Source: Rachicladosporium sp. CCFEE 5018
Lineage: Eukaryota; Ascomycota; Dothideomycetes; Cladosporiales; Cladosporiaceae
Length of the DNA: 40,403 nt
Assembly: GCA_002077045.2 (NCBI GenBank)
Contig: KZ111145.1
Span: 1,326,148-1,366,550, forward strand
Direction of reading: 5' to 3'
Below are positions 20,907 through 31,653 of the stretch, in pieces (within the stretch, counting starts at the first letter, position 1; each line of letters opens with the position of its first letter). The notes under the pieces were generated by a model, which was not told the origin of the DNA, did not search any database, and worked only from the letters and a program-made list of their open reading frames with translations. Both the position numbers and the translations under genes were made by a program.

Positions 20907-21116
20907 ACGGTCGAAGAGTGTGCGTGTGTTTTCTTGCCTTCTTGTGTCTTCGTACTACTATCGATGGTGTGCTGACTTCCAGGTCACAGCCGAAAGAGCA
21001 GAGGCCCAAGATCTCTGCACTCAGTACTCTGGACCCCGGCATGCTGAATCCAGGTGCAGTCGAGCCTGTCGCCATCACCTGATGCTTGAGACGTCCTGAC
21101 ATGAATGTGGGTCGAT

Positions 21117-21907
21117 CTACCACGCCACTTCTCGCATCTCTGCATCGACTCGCTCCCAGAAACCCATACCATACTTGCCCTTCTCCGCAGTGGCCAACTC
21201 AACAACCACCCCAGCACCTTCATCCGGGTTCCGCTTGCCTCTGAAGCCATTCAGAGCAGTCGAACAATGACCCGGCGTCGCAGCATAGAAAGTCACGTCC
21301 GGGAACTGCTTCGCCATCTCCAGAGTCAGGACATTCAGCGCAGTCTTGCTGACTGAATACGACACCGAAGCTGTGGGCGGGAGCGTGCCACTCGTGAGGG
21401 CGTGTACGGACGCGCGGCCGGAGGAGAGATTGATGATCTTTGGATTGTTCGATCCGAGTAGAAGTGGGATGAAGAGATGCGAGAGGAGAGCGGCAGAGGT
21501 GATGTTGGTGTCGAACACCTTGTTATACGCGTGGCGGAAGTCTGAGTAATCTGCTGAAGGGTTGAGGCCGATGCCAGCGTTGTTCACGAGGACTGATGGA
21601 ATTGCATCAGCATTTTTAATCGGCTCTAGTCTTTCGACTGGTCTCGGGACGTACCATCGAGATGTCCGAATTTGCTGGTCATCTCCTTGACAGCAGATCG
21701 GATGTTGTCCTCTGTCACGTCGAGACCCAGGGGGTGGAAAGTCGCCTTCGCCCCTTCCTCATGGAGCTGCGTAACCGCTTCTTCAGCTGCGGACTGCTGT
21801 CTGCTGGCTACGATGATCGTGCACTCCGGCGTACACGCTGCGAGACCGCGAACGATGGAGAGTCCGATACCGCGATTACCGCCGGTCACGAGAATAACTG
21901 GAGCCAT
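21117..21907 (-). CDS. Short-chain dehydrogenase/reductase (classical SDR)
   Basis: Exons 21907..21655 and 21592..21117 encode 242 residues. The 62-bp phase-1 intron has the donor GTACGT and the acceptor CATCAG. Nucleotide-binding TGGNRGIG is at residues 8-15, LDV near 73-75, and NNAG at 88-91, joined across the splice. The catalytic Ser is in INLSSG (about 141-142), with Tyr 163 and Lys 167 in SYSVSK. After these comes ATPGHCSTALNGF, the usual PG loop. It is an NAD(P)-dependent oxidoreductase of carbonyl-reductase type; the substrate is unknown. The ATG at 21907 (MAPVILVTGG) places the Rossmann strand at the N-terminus as expected; an in-frame ATG at 22012 would add an unlikely 35-residue extension. 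It is convergent with the peroxin gene. Confidence 0.93.
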
Positions 21908-22396
21908 GTCGAGGGAAGTTGTGGATAGCGGAAGGAGAGAAAGCTGGGACAACCGGTGAGGTAGGCTAGAGGGAGCTAGAAAGGCTACATAGAAGCTTTG
22001 TCGAGCAGCCAAGCTTGCCTGTTATATCATGCTGTACAGACGGACATAGTGTCGGAGCTGAAACGTAAACTCCGTCAAGAACTCTCGATGTGGTAGTGGT
22101 ACTACCTTGAGGTACGATCTACTTGTATGCAGTTGACTTACCGTATTCGTGCTATCTTCGAATAGCCCAGATGAGCATATCATACACTGCCATGTATATT
22201 AGTCGACGTCGATCGTGCCTTCCCGAAGCAAATTCTCACTTTGTCTCTATGCAGACATCCGTGAAGATCACACTTCGTTTGCGAACGACGTCCAAACGAT
22301 ATTGTCAGGCCGAACTTTCCGTCTCCGCGAAACGTAAGAATTGTCTCCTATCGTGGGCATTTCTGCTTGGTTGGAGCCGAATCGATCGAAGCCAAA
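21908..22396. other. Divergent promoter region, SDR / translin
   Basis: This 489-bp gap lies between two outward-facing genes. Apart from the TATA-like site at 22022 no element is evident. Open frames crossing it are fortuitous. Confidence 0.55.
22022..22026 (-). promoter_or_regulatory. TATA-like element of the SDR gene
   Basis: GATATAAC on the reverse strand lies about 115 bp upstream of the SDR start. This is a visual call only. Confidence 0.3.
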
Positions 22397-23388
22397 ATGT
22401 CGGTGCAGAACGCCATGATGGAGTCGGGACTGTTCGAGGACTTGCAGAAGAAGATCGACGAAGACACGCAAGTCAAGGATGTGAGCTTCAGCCAATTTCT
22501 ATCGGTGTGAAAATCAATGCCGACGATTGCTTTCTAGACACTACGCGAAATCGTCCAACAGCTCGAGAAACAAGGTTAGCATGCCATTCATCAAACCAAC
22601 CCAAGGAGTACGAGACCTGACCGAATCGACTCTAGACCGCGCGACCCAAGCGATCTTGTCGAAAGCACATTCGACGCCGTCAGCAGAACGTAGGTCGCTC
22701 AATCTAGCCCCGTGTCTAAACAGGCGCTGACGTTTCGACAGTATCGCCTGTTCTTCAAGCCGCGCAGTCGAGCATCAAGTATGAAGTCCAACCGATTCAA
22801 CGACTCGCAGAAGTCGCTTCAAAGCATCCATATTACCGCTACAACTATGCCTGGACGCGGGAGATGCAGAGTGCGGTCAGTGGCAAACTCGACCCACTGG
22901 AGCGGAATACAGAACGCTAACGAGGGTCACGAAGACCTTCTCGATCATCTACTGCGCCTATCTAGGAGGTCTAAATACCCAACCCGGCCACCTCCTCACC
23001 CTTTCTGAAGTCACGACGCTCATGCAAAGTACCTCCGTCCCCTCTCACCCCACCATTCGTCCTTCTAACCCCCATTCCAGTTCCCCCGACTGCTCCCAAC
23101 ACAGACGGCTTCCACCTCACCCCCGAAGAGTACCTGCAATCGCTCATCTCGCTCGTCGACGAGCTCTCCCGACTCGCCAGGAACTCCGTCACACTCGGCG
23201 ACACAGCTCGGCCACTGCAGATCAGCAAATTCATCAAGGATGTGCACGCAGGGTTTCAGGTGCTGAATCTGCGGAACGATGGGTTAAGGAAGCGGAGTGA
23301 TGGCGTGAAGTATCGCGTCAAGGAGGCGGAGGATGTGGTGTATGATTTGAGTTTGAGGGGGCTGTTACCCGGGCAGGGGAAGGTGTGA
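22397..23388 (+). CDS. TSN: Translin (C3PO RNase subunit), six exons
   Basis: Exons 22397..22480, 22538..22574, 22636..22689, 22742..22875, 22935..23028 and 23081..23388 encode 236 residues. The five introns are 52-61 bp. Several have clear branch sites (GCTAAC, TCTAAC), and all acceptors are AG. The start context GCCAAAATGT is strong. Landmarks of the translin fold: LFEDLQKKIDEDTQVKDTLR at 12-31, then HPYYRYNYAWTREM at 87-100. The best conserved part is GFHLTPEEYLQSLISLVDEL (144-163), SRLARNSVTLGD, ARPLQISKFIKDVHAGFQVL and KYRVKEAEDVVYDLSLRG. Translin assembles with TRAX into the octameric C3PO endoribonuclease. In Neurospora the complex acts in tRNA processing. Translin is the non-catalytic, RNA-binding partner; TRAX is not in this window. 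No long single-exon ORF marks this gene, so it is easily missed. Confidence 0.95.
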
Positions 23389-23764
23389 GGGGCTGCTGAG
23401 CTATGGGAAGGGCTGTCGCTGAGATAGTCAGAAGTAGAAGTGAGCGGTGGTTGAGAGCAGAGACTCTGGCAACCGCTGGGGGGTAGCTTTGGCTCGTGAC
23501 TCCCTCATTTGCTAGTAACACAATGCATCGAAGTCGAGTCCACCCATGCTGTACAAGTCATTCGCGGAGCGTGATCGCCACAACTCTCCCATCATCCTTC
23601 TCTGATGCATAGACTGCGATCCTATCGCAGCGCCGTGTATGCCTCCGTATACTCCTACAACCGCCCGATGGCCACGGAACCCTTATGACCTAGTCCCCTT
23701 CGGTGTCATAGGGGTTTGGCCTTGCGCTCTGTCTTTCCTGCGCACACCTGTTTCGATCTGTACA
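23389..23764. other. Convergent intergenic region
   Basis: This 376-bp gap lies between the translin and TIM9 stops. It must hold both 3' ends. No gene or repeat is seen. Confidence 0.55.
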
Positions 23765-24169
23765 TCATCTCCCTCCGCCCATTACCCCCTGCTGCGCCAT
23801 CGCCGCATTCTGCTCCTGGAACCTCTCCCCAAGCCTCTCTGAGCTCTTCAAGAACTTGTCGACACACCGCATCACACAGCCCTCTTCCTTCGATTGCAGA
23901 GATTTGGAGGTGAAGTCTGAGACGCAGTCGGTGAAGCAACGTTGTACGAGGTTGGAGTACATCTAATAGAAGCGTTAGGTCGTGGCTTGGAAGGGCGAGG
24001 AGTCCAGGCTTGGAGACGAACGTTCATGAAGTCCTTCATTTGCTTGCGCTCCATGCGGCCTTGAAGCTCCATTTGCTCCTGGCGGTTTCTGGCGATGAAT
24101 GTTAGCGGGGCGGTCTCTCGCAGCAGGGTTCGATGATCGTGTGACTGACAATGCGTCCATTTGGCTCAT
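23765..24169 (-). CDS. TIM9: Mitochondrial intermembrane-space chaperone Tim9
   Basis: Exons 24169..24150 (20 nt), 24088..24022 (67 nt) and 23962..23765 encode 94 residues. The introns are 61 and 59 bp, with donors GTCAGT and GTTCGT, branch sites GCTAAC and CCTAAC, and acceptors GCCAG and TTAG. The twin Cx3C motif is C38/C42 and C58/C62 (RCFTDC and GCVMRC). It is framed by the family's KQMKDFMNMYSNLVQ, SDFTSKSLQSKEEG and SERLGERFQEQNAA. Tim9 pairs with Tim10 in a hexameric chaperone that carries hydrophobic precursors to TIM22; its disulphides are formed by Mia40. Length is normal. Translation may start at 24169 (MSQMDAL) or 24160 (MDAL). Confidence 0.95.
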
Positions 24170-25783
24170 GTTGGGCGAACGATGTAATTTCAAAGCGAAT
24201 CGCTTTGTGTTATTGGATTTAACAGTTCGATGTAAGGTCTTAGGCTGACTGTTGCTCTCTTCGTAGTTTGGCAATAGGTAATTCGTGCTTCGACTGATGT
24301 TCAAACGACGTACAAACGCTCAAGCTCATGTCCGATGCTGGAACCGTTCGGGGTTAGCCCGCGGCACGAACCGTCAAACCTTACGTTACCAACACTTCGC
24401 TTAGTCACGCTAACATATTTGCGTGGCATAAACGGGCTCTCACCACCTATTGCATTTCTTGCCATACATCTACGCGTAGAAAGGCGACCTGGGTCAGGTC
24501 GAGTGCCACTTATGGCAGACGAGGATCAGCCATATCAGAGATCGTGGACATTGATGAATGGCGCTGTGCCTCATTTGACTTCATCGTACGCGACCACCTG
24601 CTGCTATCGAGTCGCGTAGGGACTGCAATTAGGAAGCTGTCGCAGACCCTACCCAAGCGGTGCGGACGACGATGCGATGGGATGAGGCAGCCGTTCGAAG
24701 TCGCTGACTATATCATCAGCGCCTGGCGTCTTCTCACATCTCGCGAACGACGTACGCCACGTCCATAGCGTGCGGATCGCAACCAAAAGGTAGGGGAACT
24801 TTCAACTTGTGCATCCATAGTGGTGAGTATCACAGGTCAGCCACTGCGATACCATCCGCAGGCGTTTCGACCGTGGAATCGCAAGGCTATCAAGTCGTAG
24901 AATGACCTTCAGCCTGTCACGGTAGCGCAGCAACCTCGCATGCCTTCGGCAGGCGTGGCCCTGTGTTGCGTCCGCTGAGCACCGAGACGCTGTAGATCGG
25001 CTGTGACGTTGGATGAATCAGGGTGACAGTACTGATTTGGGCGCTGTCTTCACATCGCGATGCTCATTCTCGAAGAGATGGATATACCATAGACGCATTC
25101 ATGCCAGCATCTCGGCAACACGACCCGCGGCACGCTGATCCAGAACACGTACAGTGCATACGTGCATGCTGCGACGTCATGAATAAGTGAGGTGTCATGT
25201 TGTGTGCTTTGGACGTCTGCGTTTCGAACTGTCGCCTGCCTTGGTATCCTATTTTGGGACGCATGATGTACAGAGCCTGAGGTAAGCGCAGGTGTTCGTT
25301 GGTAGGTAAGGGCAGAACGTGGCTGTGCACTGCAGTGATTGAGTGTTAACCTCTGCAACACCACTTCGTCTGAAACACAGATCTGCATGAGCGTAATATA
25401 TGTCATTGACTTTGACGTGCTGAGCTACTTTGCTGGACAGATGTGTAGGGCATCACGCGATGGTCGGTTTGATGTGTGGTGGATGCAGCAGCTGATCTCT
25501 GGACTTTGAGCATCTGTCTCATCAGGCTTGGCAGGCCGCATACCTTAGCTCTCCCAGCAGCGCAATCTCGCATAGGCACACGCCGCGGTGCCGTCGTGCG
25601 CAGACAGCTTTTTTGCATGCCCACATCATGCTATGCGACTCCTCGCGCCTCATTGCATACGGTTCTCGTTTCCGAACACAACACCTCGCAATCCTCGACG
25701 CTAGTCAACAGTACCCGCGGACAACTCCTGAACGTGGCCTCCATGCAGTGACCGCGCGACAATAGCTGCACAGTCACGCGCTC
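24170..25783. other. 1.6-kb intergenic region between divergent genes
   Basis: This gap lies between TIM9 and the RhoGAP gene. One frame stays open for about 137 codons (24355-24768) but has no early ATG and no recognised motif. Nothing else stands out: no repeats, tRNA or transposon ends. It presumably contains the upstream region of the RhoGAP gene. Confidence 0.5.
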
Positions 25784-28540
25784 ATGGCCTCCACTGTGCG
25801 CGAAGCACAACCAGCGCCGGTGCAGAGCGAATCATTGAAGGGATGGTGGAGGCAGTTCAAGAGGAGTGACAAGAAGCCTCAGGAGCAACCAGGTATGCGC
25901 CTACAATTTCTTTTGTTGAGGCGAGACGCGCGATATGAAGTGAGCGCGTGGCGCGTAGATGGGATAACAATGGCAAATGCCATCTTGCACGGTGTTTGCA
26001 ATGTGCAGAAAAGGACAGCAGCCTGATAACAACATGTGTAGGCATAGAATCGGATCAGGGCATCTTTGGCATCCCACTACAGACTTCCATACGGTACGCC
26101 AACGTAGCGATCTCGCTGTTCAATGATGAGGGACAAAGCTACATCTACGGCTATGTGCCGATCGTGGTCGCCAAATGCGGTGTCTTTTTGAAGGAGAAAG
26201 GTCTGTGATGCCATACCACAAGGAAGGCGCGATTCACTAACAATTAAATCAGCAACCGACGTGGAGGGTATCTTTCGACTAGCTGGCAGCGAGAAACGCA
26301 TCAAAGAGCTCAAAGTCGCGTTCAACTCGCCTGATCGCTATGGCAAGGGCTTGGACTGGTCAGGGTACACCGTTCACGATGCTGCCAACGTCTTGCGGAG
26401 ATACTTCAACCTGCTGCCGGAGCCGATCATACCACTCGAGTTCTATCGGCGATTCAGGGAGCCTCTGATGAACCACCAGGCGCAAGCGGTGGGCGAGATG
26501 GATGCACAAAGCCCGACCATTGGTGACTTCGATGACAAGAGTGCAATTCGGATCTACCAAGCGCTCATCACTGAGCTGCCACCTCTCAACAGACAGCTTT
26601 TGCTGTACATCCTCGACCTACTGGCAGTCTTCGCAAGCAAGTCAGATCTGAATAAGATGACTACACCAAACCTGGCAGCCATCTTCCAGCCTGGTCTGCT
26701 TTCCCATCCGGATCATGACATGGCGCCGCAAGAGTACAGATTGTCGCAAGATGTCCTGATTTTCCTCATCGAGAATCAGGACAGCTTCCTGATCGGCATG
26801 CCGGGGACAGCAGCTGACCAAGGCACGGTGGAGGAAGTCAGCGGTGGCAGTCCCAAGACGTCCACACCATCAACACCGAATCGCTCGAAGACCTTGATAG
26901 GACGATCAAGTTCAAACGCCAGCACAGCTGCTGGAAGTCGGTGGGGTAGCATCAAGCGAAATGCCTCTGTCTCGAGTCGCACAAGCAGGCGCGCAGATGG
27001 TGGTCCGACACCTGTCGGCACTACAGGCGTACCTTTGACACCCAGCGGAAGCGTACATCGAAGTAACACTGTGCCCTCCCGACGTGCGGGCAGTGCTGCG
27101 GCGTCGCCCCGATATGGGCGTGAGAAGCACTCCGATGCTTCGACGCCAGGTCGGGATACACCACCCGTGGTCCTCGCTGACACGCTCAAGAGGGAGTCAT
27201 CTGTTCAGAACACGCCAATAGCCGCATCCGGACCCGGATTTCCCCTTTCGCCACCTGAGATCACTTCGGCGTCCTCAAGTGAGGCAACGACACCGTTGGC
27301 CACTGTTGCGAGTGACACTTCATCTGCGACTACTCGCGACTTCCGCACGCCGAAGCGAGACACGACGCCTCTCTTGGCACCGCCGGTCAGCATCAATGAA
27401 CGGACTCGTAGTCAAGATCGTCAAGCTAGCACCGCGTCAACGTCGTCGGCCGCATCAGGTCTTCTCAACATCTTCAAGCAGTCACCAGGTTCCGATAGCG
27501 ATGGCAGGAAGCCTAACAAGCTTCAGAAGAAGCGCATACCTGGGTCATCACTGTCGAGTGCACAGAGTTCCACACAGAGTCTGGGCAAGGAAGCGCAAGA
27601 TGCGCTGCCACGCTCCCCAACTACGCCTATGTACACGGCCCAGTCGCAGCATGAGGGAAACAGCTATGTTGACCATCCTGGCTCAGCAGGACCAGCACAT
27701 TCAACACCGCAACGAATGCCTACAGACGCCACCCTCAAGCCTACGATCTCACCCTCCAACTCGTTTCACAGTCATGTCAGCGTCACGGACCAGAGTGATG
27801 CCGATATGGTTGGCGACGATATGCCTGCAGGCTCGAACGAATCTCCGGATAAGCAGAAGCGAAGACATCGATGGCGCTTCTCCCGCGGTCAGAACAAGTA
27901 TGATGGACCCGCTTCGCCACCACCAGCGTCCACGCCATACAGCACAATGCCACCGAAAGAGCACGCCATGTCTCGCTCCACCATTGGCAGTAGCAGCGCG
28001 GCAGGCTCGCAACCTCGTCGCAGCTTCCAGGAAGCTACACCATCTGGGAACTATGGCAACGAACATTCACCTGGCATGTCGCTCGCGGCCCAGGTGCCTT
28101 CTGCTAGCCAGTCAGCTGCTACAGACTCCAGCGTGTTCTCTGACAGTGAAAGAGAGAAGAAAGGACCCATGGGCTGGATCCGCAATAAGATCCAGGAGAG
28201 GAAGGAGAAAGACGCCGAGAAGAAGTCACGGACCCTCAGTCGTCCGGATGGCGAAAGCAAACCGGACCTGAGAATTCCCAGTCAAGGGCAGGTAGATGGT
28301 GTGCCGATGAGAGGCAAGAGTATGGACATGCAGAGAAGCATGAACGAGGGGACGGGTACTGTGACACCGCAAGGCGGCGTTTCTAGTGCAGGCATGGGGA
28401 GCGCTGAGGGCTCAGCACCAACGAGTCGACCGCTGAGCCAGATCTTGGATCCTCAGGCACCAGCACTAGGGCAGGCGCAAGCGCTCGGTCAGCGGGAAGG
28501 TCTGAATACTGTGCAGGAGGGCAGACCAGCAGCGCCCTAA
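25784..28540 (+). CDS. RhoGAP-domain protein, Sac7/Bag7 type
   Basis: Exons 25784..25892, 26042..26200 and 26253..28540 encode 851 residues. The introns are 149 and 52 bp, both phase 1, with donors GTATGC and GTCTGT. The RhoGAP domain covers about residues 43-270: FGIPLQTSIRYANVAISL, YGYVPIVVAKCGVFLKEK, then GIFRLAGSEKRIKEL with the arginine finger at R98. It continues with RRYFNLLPEPIIPLEFY and NLAAIFQPGLLSHP at about 229-242. The GAP core interrupted after GVFLKEK matches Sac7-like fungal proteins that inactivate Rho1 and so tune cell-wall integrity and actin. The remaining 580 residues are a disordered Ser/Thr/Pro tail with basic patches (KQKRRHRWRFSRGQNKYDG, KKGPMGWIRNKIQERK). These could be phosphoregulatory; that is inference. 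Confidence 0.93.
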
Positions 28541-29604
28541 TCATGGCGGACCTGCGCAAAACACTGGAGAGCATCGGAAACAGTCTGGCATTACCTCTCG
28601 TATGTTCATAGGGTAGGGTAAAGATGACGTACTATAATGCGTTGGCCTTGGCCACGCTTAGTCAAGGCTCCTTTTCATGGTTTCGCCACTGGCCTGGCTG
28701 GTCATTATTTGCAGTTGCTCCAACGCGAATATTTCAATTCTCACACCAAAGCGCGCGAAGTACGCCGGCAAAGGGACCACAGAGCTATTTCTACGTCCCG
28801 GACTTATGCAGACACGCGCTGACAGATTCACACGGGCTATCGGCATACGACGGCAAAGGTACAAACTGCGAGTGCAGCATTACGTACACGACCATCTCCT
28901 GCTCGCAGCTGCGTCTCAATGCCCTGGCGCTTATCACAGTATTTTCAACTCCAACAGAGGCCTTGTGATATCCATTTTCCGCTGAGCGTATGGTCTGCAC
29001 AACATGTTCGCGGTGCTACTAAGACTGGGCTTGCATGCACTGCCCGCGATCTGAAGCTAATAATTTTCAGGTACTGTGCTGCCAAAGTGCATGGTGGCGT
29101 TGCTTGAGCCTCAGCCTTGGGGTACGGCAAACGACGCTTGAGAAGTACGGCCAAGCCTCGTTGCTATGAACAACCCAGTACGCGATTCGCACAAGCTGCT
29201 TCAGACCGCGGCCTACAATTTGCATGAGGCCCGGCGACCTGGCCAGCTGCCTCTTGCACAGCCCTGCTCATTCTGGCTCTGCGAAATCTGGCCTGGAACA
29301 TAGCAGTCAGAGATGCTGTGCTTTGAAAGCATGTAGTCGCCAGACACTAGGGCTCTGCATGTGCGCAAGGCTGCAAATCAGCCTGGTCAACGATAGTTGA
29401 ACAAATCGAGCTTCGGTGCACAAGGCTTACGACGGACAACGTTGCACTGCCATAGCCTCGATTACATTGCTGGATGTATAAAGGTACTGGTCTTCAGACG
29501 TTCGTACCTCGTCCTTCAGATCCAGCAATCACATGCTTCAAAACGTCCCCACTCGAACTCGAAGTCTTCTTACACCCAACTCCCGCAGCTCATCGGATTC
29601 GAAA
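28541..29604. other. 1.06-kb intergenic region
   Basis: This gap runs from the RhoGAP stop to the Cys-rich secreted protein. Open frames near 28620-28990 overlap on both strands and do not look like proteins. The only element I can point to is the TATA box at 29478. Confidence 0.5.
29478..29483 (+). promoter_or_regulatory. TATA box of the Cys-rich secreted protein gene
   Basis: A consensus TATAAA (within GGATGTATAAAGG) lies 122 bp upstream of the ATG at 29605. It is the best core-promoter match in the window. Confidence 0.55.
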
Positions 29605-30291
29605 ATGCGTCACCAAATCATCGCCTCTGTTGCAGCCCTGCTCAGCTACACCCTCCTCCCCTGCACCGCAAACCCCATCAGCCCCCCGGCAACGCGAGTC
29701 GCCCGCTCCCCTGACGACACATTATTAAGCCTGGCTAGCGCCTTCTGGGAAATGTACAGCCCGACCCCGACCCCCGAACAACTCGACGCAAACGACTGTG
29801 CCCAGAATGTCGAAGCATGCGCCCGCGCCTCAAACACCAGCCCTCTCCGCGGCCCGACCTGCGCTCACTCGCAAGACTGCGTAGCCTACTGCCAAGGCGT
29901 CTTGGGCCCGAAGGTGACAGACCCGGGCGCGAGTTGCAGTCCCGCCACCGACCCAAGCACCGGCGAGAACTTCGGAGGCCGCTGCACGTGCTGGGACGGT
30001 AAGGGTGTTGTTGATGTTGTGACGGAAGGACTGCGAGGCGTGGGCGAAATGGCGTGCTTTGTATGGGATGACGGCCTTGTAGCCACCGAGGAGTTCTTGA
30101 AGGTTGTGGGGAAGTTGCCGGATGCGAAGGCTCTTGCCTGGGCGGGGAGGATTATGAAGTATGGGGGGAAGTTGCTTGCGCGGGGGAGCAAGTTTGGGAA
30201 GTGCGATAATCCGGTTTGCCCGGGGTTGGTGTTCACTGTTGTTGATATCAAACATGCCGAGAAGCAGTTGGGGTTGTTGGATATGTGCTAG
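29605..30291 (+). CDS. Secreted cysteine-rich protein (candidate effector)
   Basis: This single exon encodes 228 residues. The start at 29605 (GAAAATGC) places a signal peptide, MRHQIIASVAALLSYTLLP, at the N-terminus; an in-frame ATG at 29533 would bury it. After cleavage near residue 22 comes a short pro-like part with VARSPDD. Twelve cysteines follow, clustered as NDCAQNVEACARA, PTCAHSQDCVAYCQG, ASCSPA and GGRCTCWDG, and then AC, FGKCDNPVCPG and a final LDMC ending the protein. A helix-rich stretch without Cys separates the groups. No enzymatic motif was recognised. It is extracellular; an effector or adhesion role is only a hypothesis from size, Cys content and its isolated position between two gaps of more than 1 kb. 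Confidence 0.85.
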   Translation: MRHQIIASVAALLSYTLLPCTANPISPPATRVARSPDDTLLSLASAFWEMYSPTPTPEQLDANDCAQNVEACARASNTSPLRGPTCAHSQDCVAYCQGVLGPKVTDPGASCSPATDPSTGENFGGRCTCWDGKGVVDVVTEGLRGVGEMACFVWDDGLVATEEFLKVVGKLPDAKALAWAGRIMKYGGKLLARGSKFGKCDNPVCPGLVFTVVDIKHAEKQLGLLDMC

Positions 30292-31653
30292 TGTGTGGGT
30301 TGCAAGTTCTGGGGAATGGGCTTATGAGTTGGAGAAGCTGAAGGGTGCTTGTCGTATTGCGTTGGAACAGCAAGGTGATGGACTACTCTGCTCCTGACGA
30401 AGCACAGGGAATGGCATGATCTCGGTAGCATCTATGTGGTTGATCGTTCTCGTCTACTGTAATAATTTTGTACCTCCGAACAGTCTGTGTCAACCAACGG
30501 CAAGGGCTTACAATATTGCGCAATGCCAGCGTTGTAAGGCATGGTAGAATGTGCGGCTCGTGGTGGCCATGTCCCTTCCACCTCACGATGCATGTCGATG
30601 TTGACCATGACCACAAACCTTACTACAATAGCTTTACCTAAGCTGTGGTCAAAGGACCACCTTTCTTCCCCTCCCGACTGGACAGCTACGAATAGCAACT
30701 CCCGCAGCTTCTAAACACCACGCATCCCTGCCTCGCCACTCCACTCGTGTTGTGAACTCCGATGCAGCGCTCCATGAAACCCATATACACACACGAGTCG
30801 ATATTATGACGCTCGCGTTTCGGACGACCGCACAGTGAAGTCTTGGCCAAGACGGTAGGCAAATTGCCTGCCAGACCGAAGGCGGATCAGCCTATACAGC
30901 AGCTCAAGCGACGTCGATCATGACGATGCTATGGACTAGGATGACCCCTCCCAACATTCTGGAAATACTGCCGGCATCTCACTGTCTCACGGACACGCGC
31001 AGGATGATCTCGTGGAACTTCACCTTGGAACACAAAAACATGTCTTCCGAACATATCCTGACACAACGGCTGCGTCGCATCACCTCAGCGGACACGTAAT
31101 CCGACGCCTCGGCCGTTTGGTGAGTAACGGCAAAGGAAGCATCCACTCGTGAGCCGTCGCGGCCGCACTGGCCCTCCCAGATCGCCCGCTGCAGCAGTTC
31201 TGCAAGCGCGGCGATCTTGCCTCGTATTCAGCTGGGGAAGCTTTTCCCATCCAATTGCCATTCACATCACTTTTCTACTCTGTCAGCGTTTCATCTCTCA
31301 GTCGCCGCTTGTTGTACATACCACGCGCGTGCATATTCGTTTACTGGATGAAGGTGACAGGAAAGATTAGCATCGATATCAAGCATTGCGCTACAGACGA
31401 CTCTAAGGCGTAAGCGAGGTTGGTGATCTCTGGTGTACCGTCAGCCACCCGCGTAATTCTATAGCAAGGCCAGGTTAGTCAGAGCTCTATCTCGTGTTCG
31501 AGAAGTCTGCGCGAGCGCGTGACGAAGATCTCGTATCGATGCTGATGCCGTTCGTGCTTACAGGCGCTCTGCCCGCTACCTTTCGTTGATTGCACACGGT
31601 CCTGCGACTTCCCACCAACGTGCGCATAGGCTCCGGCCACACACACCTTCACG
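30292..31653. other. 1.36-kb intergenic region
   Basis: No convincing gene, RNA or repeat lies between the Cys-rich protein and the wall protein. Short open frames on both strands (up to about 90 codons) are unremarkable. It presumably includes the wall-protein promoter. Confidence 0.5.

Noticed and set aside
24121..24140. GGTTCGA tRNA B-box-like motif (others near 9288 and 34367)
   Set aside because: No matching A box, acceptor stem or cloverleaf could be drawn; the first lies within a TIM9 intron.
24355..24768. Open frame of about 137 codons upstream of the RhoGAP gene
   Set aside because: No ATG until near the end, no recognisable domain and no splice sites linking it to a start. Such a length is not exceptional in sequence of this composition.
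27279..28271. Forward-strand open frame of 330 codons
   Set aside because: It is an alternate frame inside the Ser/Thr-rich RhoGAP tail; its His/Arg-rich translation is a by-product of that composition.
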